Below are positions 29,175 through 38,044 of a stretch of 64,000 bases of DNA, piece after piece. The position numbers and the translations under genes were made by a program. How positions within the stretch are numbered: position 1 is the first letter of the stretch; each line of letters begins with the position of its first letter. The stretch comes from Pseudobdellovibrionaceae bacterium (GTDB taxonomy: Bacteria; Bdellovibrionota; Bdellovibrionia; Bdellovibrionales; UBA1609), in the NCBI GenBank assembly GCA_018663505.1, contig JABJQG010000003.1, positions 1 to 64,000 of the forward strand, written 5' to 3'. The notes under the pieces were generated by a model, which worked only from the letters and a program-made list of their open reading frames with translations, did no database searches and was not told the origin of the DNA.

Positions 29175-29870
29175 ATGGTTAGATTCGTTCTCATATTCGT
29201 ATGCTTAGGCTGTCTGTTGATGCTTGTTGGTTGCCACAACAATTCAAGATTAAATAATTACAAATTTGAATACTGTCCCGCAAAAATGGCAACCGCAATA
29301 CCAGTTGCTGGTGACCCCAAAAGTAAAGTTGATAAAAAATTAGAAAAAAAGATTCTAGGCTCCTCAACAATACTTCCGGGTCAATATCAATATAATGGAA
29401 CTGAAACCATTATCACTTCTGGAAAGGGTAAGGATCTCTTTATACTTCAAGCTCAAGAAAATTGGGTTACTCGTAAATCTACGAAAGAAAAGATTTTAAA
29501 TAGCTACGTAAAGTGCGTTCGTGGAGCAGAAAAATATAGAAAAAATGGGTTTGATATTACTTACTCTGAAATGTCAAAAATGGATATCACTGGTAAATTA
29601 CATAAAGTTTCTGCTTTTAGAAATTATCAAATTATCTTTGGATCCTCTCCTCAAGGTGCCGAAGTCTCTTATACTCCCAGCGAAGATGAGAATAAATCTA
29701 TTGAGTCTCCAAAGGATTATTATCAGAAAAAGCAATCTGTCGATAACTATGAATACAGCTTCTATCAAACTGATAAGGCCAAAACTGAATCTGGATACGA
29801 ATTAAGAAGCCAGTTTTCTCACAATGAATTCACCATTACCACACGAGTGAAGTTCATTCTCGTTCCATAG
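29175..29870 (+). CDS. lipoprotein of unknown function
   Basis: The N-terminus is a lipoprotein signal peptide with lipobox LVGC (Cys 20). The remaining 211 residues are charged and beta-prone with no recognised domain. The start codon lies in one arm of a short inverted repeat (CCATAGA at about 29150 with TCTATGG at 29172-29178), which could mask translation initiation; no strong ribosome-binding site is close. It is the last gene before repeat copy 2, 42 bases after the HD-domain gene, and may be in the same transcript. Confidence 0.7.
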   Translation: MVRFVLIFVCLGCLLMLVGCHNNSRLNNYKFEYCPAKMATAIPVAGDPKSKVDKKLEKKILGSSTILPGQYQYNGTETIITSGKGKDLFILQAQENWVTRKSTKEKILNSYVKCVRGAEKYRKNGFDITYSEMSKMDITGKLHKVSAFRNYQIIFGSSPQGAEVSYTPSEDENKSIESPKDYYQKKQSVDNYEYSFYQTDKAKTESGYELRSQFSHNEFTITTRVKFILVP

Positions 29871-29980
29871 TTTATAGTTATTATTTTAAATGAAATTCCA
29901 AGTCTTTGATGCGCTTAAGAAAAACATATAGGTTTATGTATGGGTGGCTTTGAGGTGTGAGACTCCCATTTGGCACCGTT

Positions 29981-30168
29981 CCATCCATGGGAGATCGGGC
30001 CTATGGCGGCCCGAGCCTGCCAATTCCCCCACGTCGTGTGGGGGAATCTGTTGAAGAAAAAGAAATCTGTAGTTACCTGAATAAATTTAACTACCTATAG
30101 ATTCTTCAACACGATGTTGAAGAATTTCGGGTTTCAGGGGCGGCAAGTCCCTGATCTCCCATGGATGG
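29981..30168. repeat. composite inverted-repeat element, copy 2
   Basis: The outer arms are CCATCCATGGGAGATC (29981-29996) and GATCTCCCATGGATGG (30153-30168), perfect complements. Internal hairpins are GGGCC/GGCCC (29997-30012), a 25-nt hairpin (30023-30047, loop GTCGT), a variable centre of 53 bases, a second 25-nt hairpin (30101-30125, loop CGA) and CAGGG/CCCTG (about 30135-30153). Flanking similarity to copy 1 runs on for about 20 bases to the right (AAAGCTATCAACTTTGCAC, 30170-30188). It lies between two convergent genes and accounts for most of the 411-base gap before mltG. Confidence 0.92.
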
Positions 30169-30281
30169 AAAGCTATCAACTTTGCACTAAAAACTCAAAA
30201 ATAAATTATCAACACTTCTATTGCTTATGAGTTTGAGATCTTTCAGGTTTATATATCAGAAAGAATTTTATAACAGAAATT

Positions 30282-31340
30282 TTATTTTTTCTTCTTCAAA
30301 TCTCTCCAAGACTTACCCTTACGAGCAGCCCTATTTAGCTGAAAGCGGCGAACAGCATTTGTATGATCACGGTAATTCTTAGAAAAAACATGCGTCCCTT
30401 GATTACGACTAACGAAGTATAAAAAATCAGTGGGCTCTGGCTGTAAGGCCGCTAAAAGAGCCTCCTTGCCAGGATTTGCAATAGGGCCAACAGGTAACCC
30501 TCGAAAAGTATACGTATTGTACTTATTTGGTTCGCGCAGATCCTTCTTCCTTATATTTTTTGTCATCACCCCAGTTTTATCTAATATCCCATAAATTACA
30601 GTTGGATCTGTTTGCAAACGCATCTTCTTGTTAAGCCTATTGTGAAAAACAGAAGAAATTATTGGCCGTTCCTCTGCAGCACCAGTTTCCTTTTCAATTA
30701 TACTTGCTAAGGTAACTATTGAATGCCTATTTGGTAAAATTGCTAAATCTACCTGAAATCTATTTTCATTTCTAATTTTCTTGTATGTCTTTAAAAACCT
30801 TTGGACCATAGTCGATATTATTTTTTTAGGCTTTTCAAATTTTGTAAATTTGTAAGTATCAGGAAACAAATACCCCTCAAGGCTTTTTTGTTGTTTTCCC
30901 AATAGCTCTTTAATATATTTAGAGTCATAACAAAGATTTAAAAAAATATTTTTTTTAACAAAACCTTTTGAATCTAATAGCTCTGCCATTTCATATATAT
31001 TAAATCCCTCAGGAAAAGTAATTGATCTAGCTATACTTTTTCCAGATTTAAAAATATTTAGAATTTGCCCAGGCATCAATCCTCTATTTAACTCATATTC
31101 ACCTATTCTTAATGACTGAGAAGCTCCCATTATCTTTACGAAGACTTTAAACTCAGTGGTCGTTAATATCAAATTCTGATTTTTAAGGCCTCGAGCAATC
31201 TGACTTACTCCCATCCCTGGCTTAATTTCAAAGATTAATTTATTATCAGCTAAACCACTTGAGTAAGTTAAAAAATAAAAACCACGACCCAAAAGAAAAA
31301 GTAAAGCTAACAAACATATAAAAATTATTTTCTTCATCAA
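30282..31340 (-). CDS. mltG: endolytic murein transglycosylase MltG (YceG-like)
   Basis: It cleaves nascent glycan strands and so sets their length. A single N-terminal membrane helix precedes a LysM-like region (IFEIKPGMGVSQIARGLK) and the catalytic domain with the essential Glu in LASIIEKETG, followed by VFHNRLNKKMRLQTDPTVIYG and GLPVGPIANPG. The 352-residue length is normal. Its ATG overlaps the astD stop by four bases, so this cell-wall gene is coupled to a catabolic operon. Confidence 0.95.
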   Translation of the reverse strand: MMKKIIFICLLALLFLLGRGFYFLTYSSGLADNKLIFEIKPGMGVSQIARGLKNQNLILTTTEFKVFVKIMGASQSLRIGEYELNRGLMPGQILNIFKSGKSIARSITFPEGFNIYEMAELLDSKGFVKKNIFLNLCYDSKYIKELLGKQQKSLEGYLFPDTYKFTKFEKPKKIISTMVQRFLKTYKKIRNENRFQVDLAILPNRHSIVTLASIIEKETGAAEERPIISSVFHNRLNKKMRLQTDPTVIYGILDKTGVMTKNIRKKDLREPNKYNTYTFRGLPVGPIANPGKEALLAALQPEPTDFLYFVSRNQGTHVFSKNYRDHTNAVRRFQLNRAARKGKSWRDLKKKK

Positions 31341-32839
31341 TAACCTAGTCCGGGAAAAGTTTTACTGGCATCAAATGTTCCATGATCTTCTAATGAGGCC
31401 ACGGGTACCGTACAGTAATTAACAGCAAAATGAGCCGATGGACGATCATTTCCTGATTTACCCCTTCCACCAAAAGGCAGTTTAGAACTCGCTCCATTAG
31501 TGGTCCTATTCCAGTTCAACAGCCCTACTTTTAACTCTTCTAGAGCTTTTTGGAATATTGCTTTATCAGATGTAAAAATAGCTGAAACAAGACCATAGCC
31601 TCCCATATTTGAAATCTTAAAAGACTCTTCAAGCTCTTGAGTAGAGTAAACGGCAACATTAGGTCCAAAAATTTCATTATTTTGATAGACTGATTTTTCG
31701 TCCACCTGTTTCACCAAGTTAATACTAGGAGATATATAGTAACCCTCCCTTTCAAGCTCAAGAGCTTTACCGCGCATCAAACTTTCAGCGCCCTCTCTAA
31801 CTGCAATTTCTTGAAATCTAATATATTTTTCACGAGATTCAGCACTAATTAATGGACCCATAAAAGGAGATTCACTCCAATGACCCACTTTAATTTTTTT
31901 TGCCGCAGAGTGAAACTTATCTAGAAACTCTTCTTTAATAGCTTCATGTAGTACAACCTTTGATGTACATGAACATCTTTGCCCACTAGTTAAATATGAA
32001 CCCACAAGGGTTTCATACACAGCTTTTTCTAAATCAGCATCATTCCAAACAATAGTAGTGTTTTTTCCCCCCATTTCTAAGGCCAATATTTTCCAATGTT
32101 GCGATAGAGTATCTTGTTTAATTTTTAATCCAACATCATAAGATCCTGTAAACAACACCCCGTCGATATTCAAATCAGAAACTAACCGTTTACCCGTTTC
32201 CACCGTACCTTGTACTAGGTTAAACACACCTTCTGGAAATCCAGCATCATGGAAACATTGTGCCATTAGCTGACCTGTTAATGGTGTTTTTTCTGAAGGC
32301 TTAAATATGACTGTATTTCCTGTAAGTAAAGCTGGAACGATATGTCCATTTGCCAAGTGTCCTGGGAAATTAAACGGTCCAATAACAGCCATCACACCTC
32401 GGGAAACAAAGCGAATGACACCATCAACATTAGGCAAAGCTTCTTTATGAGTCACTGTTTGCACAAGTTCCATAGAGTGATTCACCGTGATGTCGATTTT
32501 TCCAATCATAGCATTGACTTCACCTGTGGATTCCCAAAGAGGCTTCCCTGTCTCTCGCGAAATCGACTGGGCGATCAAATCAATATTTTTTTTATATTCT
32601 TCTTTTAACTTAAGTAATAAATTCTTTCTTTCTTCATATGAGGTTCTCTTCCATTTTTTATAAGCAAAGTTTGCTGATTCAATGGCCTCACCAACATGTG
32701 AATACTGAACCTTGCCCTGATAAACATGGTCTTTTAAATCTCCAGGACTTGCATTACTAATTTCTTCTTCTGGAGATTGAGGAACTAAAAATTTTCCATT
32801 TATATAGTCACCTAGGTATTCAATATTTTTAATTTCCAT
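31337..32839 (-). CDS. astD: N-succinylglutamate 5-semialdehyde dehydrogenase
   Basis: An NAD-dependent aldehyde dehydrogenase of 500 residues with the catalytic Glu in LALEMGGKN and Cys in GQRCSCTSK. The C-terminal GGRGKSGNDRPSAHFAVNYC is characteristic of AstD rather than other aldehyde dehydrogenases. In the arginine succinyltransferase pathway it oxidises N-succinylglutamate semialdehyde to N-succinylglutamate. The neighbouring AstA and aminotransferase support this role. Confidence 0.93.
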   Translation of the reverse strand: MEIKNIEYLGDYINGKFLVPQSPEEEISNASPGDLKDHVYQGKVQYSHVGEAIESANFAYKKWKRTSYEERKNLLLKLKEEYKKNIDLIAQSISRETGKPLWESTGEVNAMIGKIDITVNHSMELVQTVTHKEALPNVDGVIRFVSRGVMAVIGPFNFPGHLANGHIVPALLTGNTVIFKPSEKTPLTGQLMAQCFHDAGFPEGVFNLVQGTVETGKRLVSDLNIDGVLFTGSYDVGLKIKQDTLSQHWKILALEMGGKNTTIVWNDADLEKAVYETLVGSYLTSGQRCSCTSKVVLHEAIKEEFLDKFHSAAKKIKVGHWSESPFMGPLISAESREKYIRFQEIAVREGAESLMRGKALELEREGYYISPSINLVKQVDEKSVYQNNEIFGPNVAVYSTQELEESFKISNMGGYGLVSAIFTSDKAIFQKALEELKVGLLNWNRTTNGASSKLPFGGRGKSGNDRPSAHFAVNYCTVPVASLEDHGTFDASKTFPGLGY

Positions 32840-32866
32840 TTTTTATCCTTTTTAACGATTACATAT

Positions 32867-33880
32867 TTAAAGTTGATAAATATTTACTTGCTCACTTTCC
32901 TTAATAGACAACATCTGTTTTGTGGCATTAGGTAAGTTTACCTTATTGCTTTTAATTTCAAAATTACTCAAACAACATTTAAACTCATCTCCATCTATTA
33001 CGGATACTAACCCCATTCCACAACTTTCAGACACGCCATCATTAGATACATACAAAGACTGAACTTCCTTTGCAATTTTATTATCATTCTTGCCCACAGA
33101 GTAATGGGGCCCACCATCAAATGGATCCACTTCATCATGATATGAGAAACCTAAGCCCTTCAACATCTTTAAAGCAGGAACAGTTTCCTTCCCTACTTGC
33201 GCTAATGCAAGTCGAGCCTTAGCATCCAGTAAACATACGTAAATATCTTCTTGCGGAAATAAACTACGAATAAATTCTTTGTTTTTTTCAGTAAGAGCAT
33301 CTGCCTCTTTATAAGGAATACCTGTAAATCTTCTCCCTAATGACTCCCAAAAATCACTGCGCCCATCTGGAAGCAAAGGTGGCGCCATTTCTGCTAATAG
33401 TTTCGATTCAAAAAAATCAGGGAAATGTCGAATATACATAAATCGAGCTAAACTAATTAACTTACCAATTTTTTCAGGCCTTCTTCTATAAGCCTTATCA
33501 ACTATTAACCCCCCAATTTCTGAAGGACCATTAGTGTCTATCCTAAGTCTTAATATTTGGTGAATAAAGCCTATGCTTAAATCAGGGCTAAAATGCTCTC
33601 TTTTAAGCACCTTGAAACTATAACATGGTTTATCTTTTGTGCCTTTTTTAGCTTTAATTTGTGAACACGCAACCACTCCGCCTGTTTCAATATCTTCACC
33701 AACAAATAAGAACATAGCATCTTCTTTTGCTACATCTCCCTTAAAAGAGGAAATACTCAATTCTATTTTATCTTTAATGACAATCTCTTCTGCAGGCAAA
33801 CTTAATAATGTAAACTGCTTTGCTAATGACAACAGTGAAGCTAGATCATTACGTCTTACAGACCTTACTATAAAACTCAT
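32867..33880 (-). CDS. astA: arginine/ornithine N-succinyltransferase (AstA-like)
   Basis: The N-terminus (IVRSVRRNDLASLLSLAKQ, then SLPAEE) and the central AEMAPPLLPDGRSDFWESLG block match the AstA/AruF/AruG family, which transfers succinyl from succinyl-CoA to arginine or ornithine. At 337 residues the length is right for AstA. No succinylarginine dihydrolase (AstB) is in the operon, which leaves ornithine as a plausible substrate. It lies 27 bases upstream of astD and overlaps the M20 gene by four bases. Confidence 0.9.
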   Translation of the reverse strand: MSFIVRSVRRNDLASLLSLAKQFTLLSLPAEEIVIKDKIELSISSFKGDVAKEDAMFLFVGEDIETGGVVACSQIKAKKGTKDKPCYSFKVLKREHFSPDLSIGFIHQILRLRIDTNGPSEIGGLIVDKAYRRRPEKIGKLISLARFMYIRHFPDFFESKLLAEMAPPLLPDGRSDFWESLGRRFTGIPYKEADALTEKNKEFIRSLFPQEDIYVCLLDAKARLALAQVGKETVPALKMLKGLGFSYHDEVDPFDGGPHYSVGKNDNKIAKEVQSLYVSNDGVSESCGMGLVSVIDGDEFKCCLSNFEIKSNKVNLPNATKQMLSIKESEQVNIYQL

Positions 33881-35223
33881 TCACAAACTCCTCTTAAAAA
33901 AACCTCATAAATTGCTCTAGATTGAGATAATGTTTTTATATTCACACATTCATTGGGTTCATATATATTGCCCATAGCTATTCCAGCCCCAAACGCTACT
34001 GCTTCAATACCTCTTCGATTTAAAACATTAGCCTCAGAGCAACGAGAGCTCTTAGAAGTTGCAAGAGGCCCTGGCAAGCACTCTACCAGCTCTAATGATT
34101 TTTTAACAAAATGGTTTTCTAAAGATAAACTATAAGAGGGTTTGTAATCCATAATTCTTAATGTGGCGTTTTGCTCATCACAAGTAACTTTAATCTGCTG
34201 AATCCAACTTGAATACAACGTCTCACTGATAGAGGGCGGAATTCGACAGCTTCCATGTAATCTTATATAGTTATCATTTTTCTTTGCACGCCCGATATTA
34301 ATTGTTGGATAGTTAGGTTCAAAACCTTCACAGCTATGATTTTTAAAATCCATTTGTAGCTTTTTAATAGCATCATAAATACCAAGTAATCTCTCTGTAA
34401 CGGACTCTTTAATACATCCATCAACCTCTAGCTCAATATATGCCCGTTCTGGAACTATATTAAAGTGGCTCCCTCCATCTAAATCAACAAGAAGTAAACC
34501 TTTTGGTAATTGCCCCAAGTATTCAAACATTTTGTGTATAGCGTTCTCATCCCAATCGGGACTCAATGGATGAGCAACTTTACCCTGAAACAAACGACTT
34601 TGTGTCTCAAAATTTTCACTATTCAGACTCTTATTTAATTGTACCATCTCTTCATCAGCATATGGGATTGTAATTTCGATATTAACCAAACCAATACTTG
34701 AACAAATAAAGTCATTGGAAGATGGTTCCGCAACTAAGGCATAAGTAAAATTATTTTTATTGTGTTGTAAAAATCTTTTAATACCTTCCATTCCGGACTC
34801 ACGACCATAACTACCTAACAAAGTTACAAGAATAGGCTCACCATTATCTTTTAAACTTTTCATTGCGAGCAGCTTACATAAAAAATCAATTTTTCCGGTT
34901 GCCGCACCTAATCCATATATACTGTCACCACTCAAACTCGCGTTAAAAGGATTAAACTCAGTTTTATCCCATAAAGAATATACTCCAGGATCTACTGTAT
35001 CTAAGTGACTCACAAAAAGAACATTACTTTTACTCTCTAATAGCTTGTCACTCACTATAATGTTTCTTTGAACTACCCCATCAATTAAGCCTTCCTGAAT
35101 TTCTGTGAGAAACCCAAAAGACCTAGCTAAATCATTAAAGTAATCCACAATTTCTACAGTACCCTGAGAAACAGAACTATCTATGGAAATTATTTTTTTT
35201 GCAAATTCAAAAAAACTGCTCAA
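33877..35223 (-). CDS. M20-family amidohydrolase-like protein with altered active site
   Basis: It has the M20 layout: a catalytic domain (LFVSHLDTVDPG, GDSIYGLGAATGK), an inserted dimerisation domain (about 210-320, DLDGGSHFNIVPERAYIELE) and a C-terminal catalytic half ending GNIYEPNE. By position it could be the desuccinylase replacing AstE. But several expected residues are changed: the bridging Asp (usually GRGAxDxKG) is Thr, the general-base Glu of DEE is Arg (YGRESG), and the last His ligand (usually GNIHTPNE) is Tyr. It may be an altered or inactive enzyme. It overlaps both neighbours by four bases. Confidence 0.8.
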   Translation of the reverse strand: MSSFFEFAKKIISIDSSVSQGTVEIVDYFNDLARSFGFLTEIQEGLIDGVVQRNIIVSDKLLESKSNVLFVSHLDTVDPGVYSLWDKTEFNPFNASLSGDSIYGLGAATGKIDFLCKLLAMKSLKDNGEPILVTLLGSYGRESGMEGIKRFLQHNKNNFTYALVAEPSSNDFICSSIGLVNIEITIPYADEEMVQLNKSLNSENFETQSRLFQGKVAHPLSPDWDENAIHKMFEYLGQLPKGLLLVDLDGGSHFNIVPERAYIELEVDGCIKESVTERLLGIYDAIKKLQMDFKNHSCEGFEPNYPTINIGRAKKNDNYIRLHGSCRIPPSISETLYSSWIQQIKVTCDEQNATLRIMDYKPSYSLSLENHFVKKSLELVECLPGPLATSKSSRCSEANVLNRRGIEAVAFGAGIAMGNIYEPNECVNIKTLSQSRAIYEVFLRGVCE

Positions 35224-36599
35224 GAAAACCCCTGTAAGGACTTCTCAATTACTTTCCTTGCAATTTGAATTTCATGTGAAGTTAATGTTGCCGGGAGTAA
35301 AAATCTTACTCTGAAGGGACCTCGGCCACAGCCAAAAGCAATCAGACCATTTTTATACAAAGCCTTCAGTAACCCCAACATCTTTTCTTTACTGCCATCA
35401 AGGGGGGTCATAGCCACCATAAGCCCAAGACCCTCTACATCTTGAATTAAACCCTTACATGTTGTTTCCTTTAAATCTTGCAACATACTTACAAACTCAT
35501 TATGCAGCTTTACCACTCTTCCATCTTTACCCATATAATTATGAGTCTCAAGATAGTTTAATACCGCAAGTCCTGAACTCAATCCAACAGTTGATCCCGC
35601 AAACGTCCCAGCAATTAAACCTGGTTTAGGGTTTAATTCATCTGTATATAAAGTGGCCGCACCTTGAAGTGTTTTAGCGATAGTACAAATATCTATATAT
35701 TCACCTAACCCTAGAGTTTCAAAAGCGAAGAATTCACCTGTGCGACAAAATGTTTGAATTTCGTCCGCCCAAACAGGAACCTTATGCTCTTTGCACAAGT
35801 CTAAAAGAGGTACGAAAAACTCTCTTGGTGCTACCTTAAACCCACCTTCCCCCTGAAGAGGCTCAAACATAAACCCACAAATATCACCTTTGTGCTTTTC
35901 CAAATGTTCTTTTAAAATACTCACTGAGTTTTCTATACTTTTAGGGTTATCCTTATCATAAAAGGGAACTCTTAAAATTTCATTATACCTTGGTAATCCC
36001 ACTCTCATAGTGTCATTATCGGTAACTTCAGCCATCATGGTGGTACGACCAGCAAATGCAGCGTCCATAGCAATTAACATTCTCGATCCATTCGTTTTTT
36101 GACGACACATTTTTAAAGCATTTTCATTAGCCATAGAACCTGAAGTAGTTAACCATGAATGGTTTAATGCGCTATTTTTATTTGCCAAACTCACTAACTT
36201 TCTCTGTAAAAAAATCATCTCCTTGCTTGGCTGTAAATTCCCTTGCATAGTCACATCCTGCAGGCTGCCCTTTAAAGATGCTTTTATTATTTCTGGATGA
36301 GAATGTCCCAAAATATTAATACCTATGCCATTTATTAAATCTAATTTAATACTTCCATCTTCGAGCTCCACAAGGGCGCCCTTACCACTTCCTGAACCAA
36401 TGTACGGATAAAACATTGGTCGTCCTCTGTTACCTTCATATTCTTTTATCAATAAGCCGATTTCATCCCCTAGAATAGCTGAGGGTTCTTTAATATCATT
36501 AATATCTTCAGTAAGAGTGGATATTTTTTCCACTAAATTATCTATCTGAATTTCAAGCTCCGCTGAGGATGAAATCTTTTTCCCATATAAATTTGTCAT
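35220..36599 (-). CDS. class III PLP-dependent aminotransferase (AstC-like)
   Basis: The PLP lysine is in IAKTLQGAATL and the aspartate in VWADEIQTFCRTGEFFAFE, the class III signature. GIGINILGHSHPEI near the N-terminus and TTSGSMANENAL are also typical. At 459 residues it is longer than acetylornithine aminotransferase (about 400), with an N-terminal extension. The operon suggests it converts N-succinylornithine to the semialdehyde used by AstD, or acts on ornithine or lysine; the exact substrate is inferred. It is the promoter-proximal gene. Confidence 0.85.
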   Translation of the reverse strand: MTNLYGKKISSSAELEIQIDNLVEKISTLTEDINDIKEPSAILGDEIGLLIKEYEGNRGRPMFYPYIGSGSGKGALVELEDGSIKLDLINGIGINILGHSHPEIIKASLKGSLQDVTMQGNLQPSKEMIFLQRKLVSLANKNSALNHSWLTTSGSMANENALKMCRQKTNGSRMLIAMDAAFAGRTTMMAEVTDNDTMRVGLPRYNEILRVPFYDKDNPKSIENSVSILKEHLEKHKGDICGFMFEPLQGEGGFKVAPREFFVPLLDLCKEHKVPVWADEIQTFCRTGEFFAFETLGLGEYIDICTIAKTLQGAATLYTDELNPKPGLIAGTFAGSTVGLSSGLAVLNYLETHNYMGKDGRVVKLHNEFVSMLQDLKETTCKGLIQDVEGLGLMVAMTPLDGSKEKMLGLLKALYKNGLIAFGCGRGPFRVRFLLPATLTSHEIQIARKVIEKSLQGFS

Positions 36600-36661
36600 A
36601 ATCGCTCCTTGTTATTTCTTAGTGGACATTTCAATGTGCAATCACTTAATATGAATCACAT

Positions 36662-37495
36662 ATGAAAACATGTAAATATATAAAACTTCGACTTTTTTTT
36701 GTAGCGATTTATCTTATCTCTTTTCCTATATTTGCTCAAGAAATAGAGAAGGAAATATCAGTTTCTCAACCTAAGGATCATTTTTATTCTGGAATCCAGT
36801 TTTACCAAAAAAATGAGTTTCAGAAAGCCTTTAATAGCTTTGAGTTAGGGCTAAGTGCGGCTCCAAATCACCCTGAATTACTTTTTAACTTTGGACTTAG
36901 CGCAGAAAAACTCAAGAAACTTGGTCTTTCTATTGGCGCGTGGCGAAAAGCTGTGTTGCTAGACTCTAGCCTCATGAAGAAATCTCAAGTTTTCGAAAAA
37001 GTTAATAATGACTTACAAAAAAAATACAAGCTACTACCTTTTAAAGACCCTATAACCAAAGCAAATCGGCTTTTTTTAAATAAACTCCACATACAGCTTC
37101 TAATTGGCCTCCTTCTTTTAGTTAGTTTTTACTTTGGGCACCGTGTAATTAGGTTTTTGGCCCAGCAAAAAGAGGCTTATCTTAATAATAATCCACTACC
37201 AAAAATTTTAGCAAAAGATATCTATACCACCTTGCTGTTTGTTCTTCTTCTCAGTTTTGCCGGCTTAAAAATAGCCTTTATTACCTCAAACAAAGCTACT
37301 GTAATTACGGCCTCCACCACTTTAAAATCAGCTCCCTCGAAAGACAGTTCTACCCTTCTTGAGGTTTATGAGAGTCAAAACCTAATATTAAAAAAGGAGG
37401 TCTCTCCTTGGGTTCAAGTTGAGCTTCCTCAGGGACTTAAAGGATGGGTATTAAAGAAAAATTTATTTCAACATTGGGAGAATCCTTTATGGTAA
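36662..37495 (+). CDS. membrane protein with TPR and SH3 domains (BatE-like)
   Basis: A signal peptide or first helix (LRLFFVAIYLISFPIFA) precedes two or three TPR-like repeats (SGIQFYQKNEFQKAFNSFEL). Two membrane helices follow (about residues 138-160 and 178-200), then an SH3-type domain (SAPSKDSSTLLEVYESQ ... VQVELPQGLKGWV). TPR-TM-SH3 proteins of this shape are found as BatE in bat operons, but no BatA-D genes are here. Its 3' end overlaps the start of the next gene by seven bases. Confidence 0.75.
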   Translation: MKTCKYIKLRLFFVAIYLISFPIFAQEIEKEISVSQPKDHFYSGIQFYQKNEFQKAFNSFELGLSAAPNHPELLFNFGLSAEKLKKLGLSIGAWRKAVLLDSSLMKKSQVFEKVNNDLQKKYKLLPFKDPITKANRLFLNKLHIQLLIGLLLLVSFYFGHRVIRFLAQQKEAYLNNNPLPKILAKDIYTTLLFVLLLSFAGLKIAFITSNKATVITASTTLKSAPSKDSSTLLEVYESQNLILKKEVSPWVQVELPQGLKGWVLKKNLFQHWENPLW

Positions 37496-38043
37496 ATTAC
37501 TTATGGGACAATATTTTCAACCCAGATGCAAAAGAAAAACAACACGTCAAAAAACTTAGAGACTGTTTTTTGTTTAGCTCTTTAACAACTAAAGAGATTC
37601 TCTTTCTAAAGGACATTGTCCACATTAGAAAATTTAACATTGCTGAGAATATTTTTAAACAAGGAGAAATGGGTGTCGCTTTATATATTCTAGCTAAGGG
37701 AAATGTTGATATATTTGTGGAAGACATTGACCTTATAACAAAAGAATCAAAAGAAATTTTTGTAACACGGCTAAAGCAAGGTGATTTTTTTGGAGAAATT
37801 GCTCTTGCAGAAAAGGACAATGTAAGAACGGCAACAGCAAAAGCATCTACGGAAGTCCAACTCATAGGCCTGTCTAAACCTGACTTACTTGAAATCACTG
37901 AAAGAAGCCCTTCCATGGGTGTTAAAATACTACTTCAACTAGGTGAGGTTTTAGGGAAACGTTTAAAACAAACTGGTTATAAAATTGAAGAATTAAGAAA
38001 AGAAATGAAAACGCTAAGTAAACACCAAAAAAGCGAGAGTTAA
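37489..38043 (+). CDS. cyclic nucleotide-binding domain protein
   Basis: A 184-residue protein containing one CRP-like cyclic nucleotide-binding domain: IFKQGEMGVALYILAKGNVD and the phosphate-binding cassette FGEIALAEKDNVRTATAKA, with its Glu and Arg that bind cAMP or cGMP. It has no DNA-binding or kinase domain, only a C-terminal helix. The start at 37489 overlaps the preceding gene by seven bases; an upstream ATG at 37444 is possible but lies deep inside that gene. It may regulate its membrane neighbours by protein contact, which is inferred. Confidence 0.85.
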   Translation: MVNYLWDNIFNPDAKEKQHVKKLRDCFLFSSLTTKEILFLKDIVHIRKFNIAENIFKQGEMGVALYILAKGNVDIFVEDIDLITKESKEIFVTRLKQGDFFGEIALAEKDNVRTATAKASTEVQLIGLSKPDLLEITERSPSMGVKILLQLGEVLGKRLKQTGYKIEELRKEMKTLSKHQKSES

Positions 38044-38044
38044 A

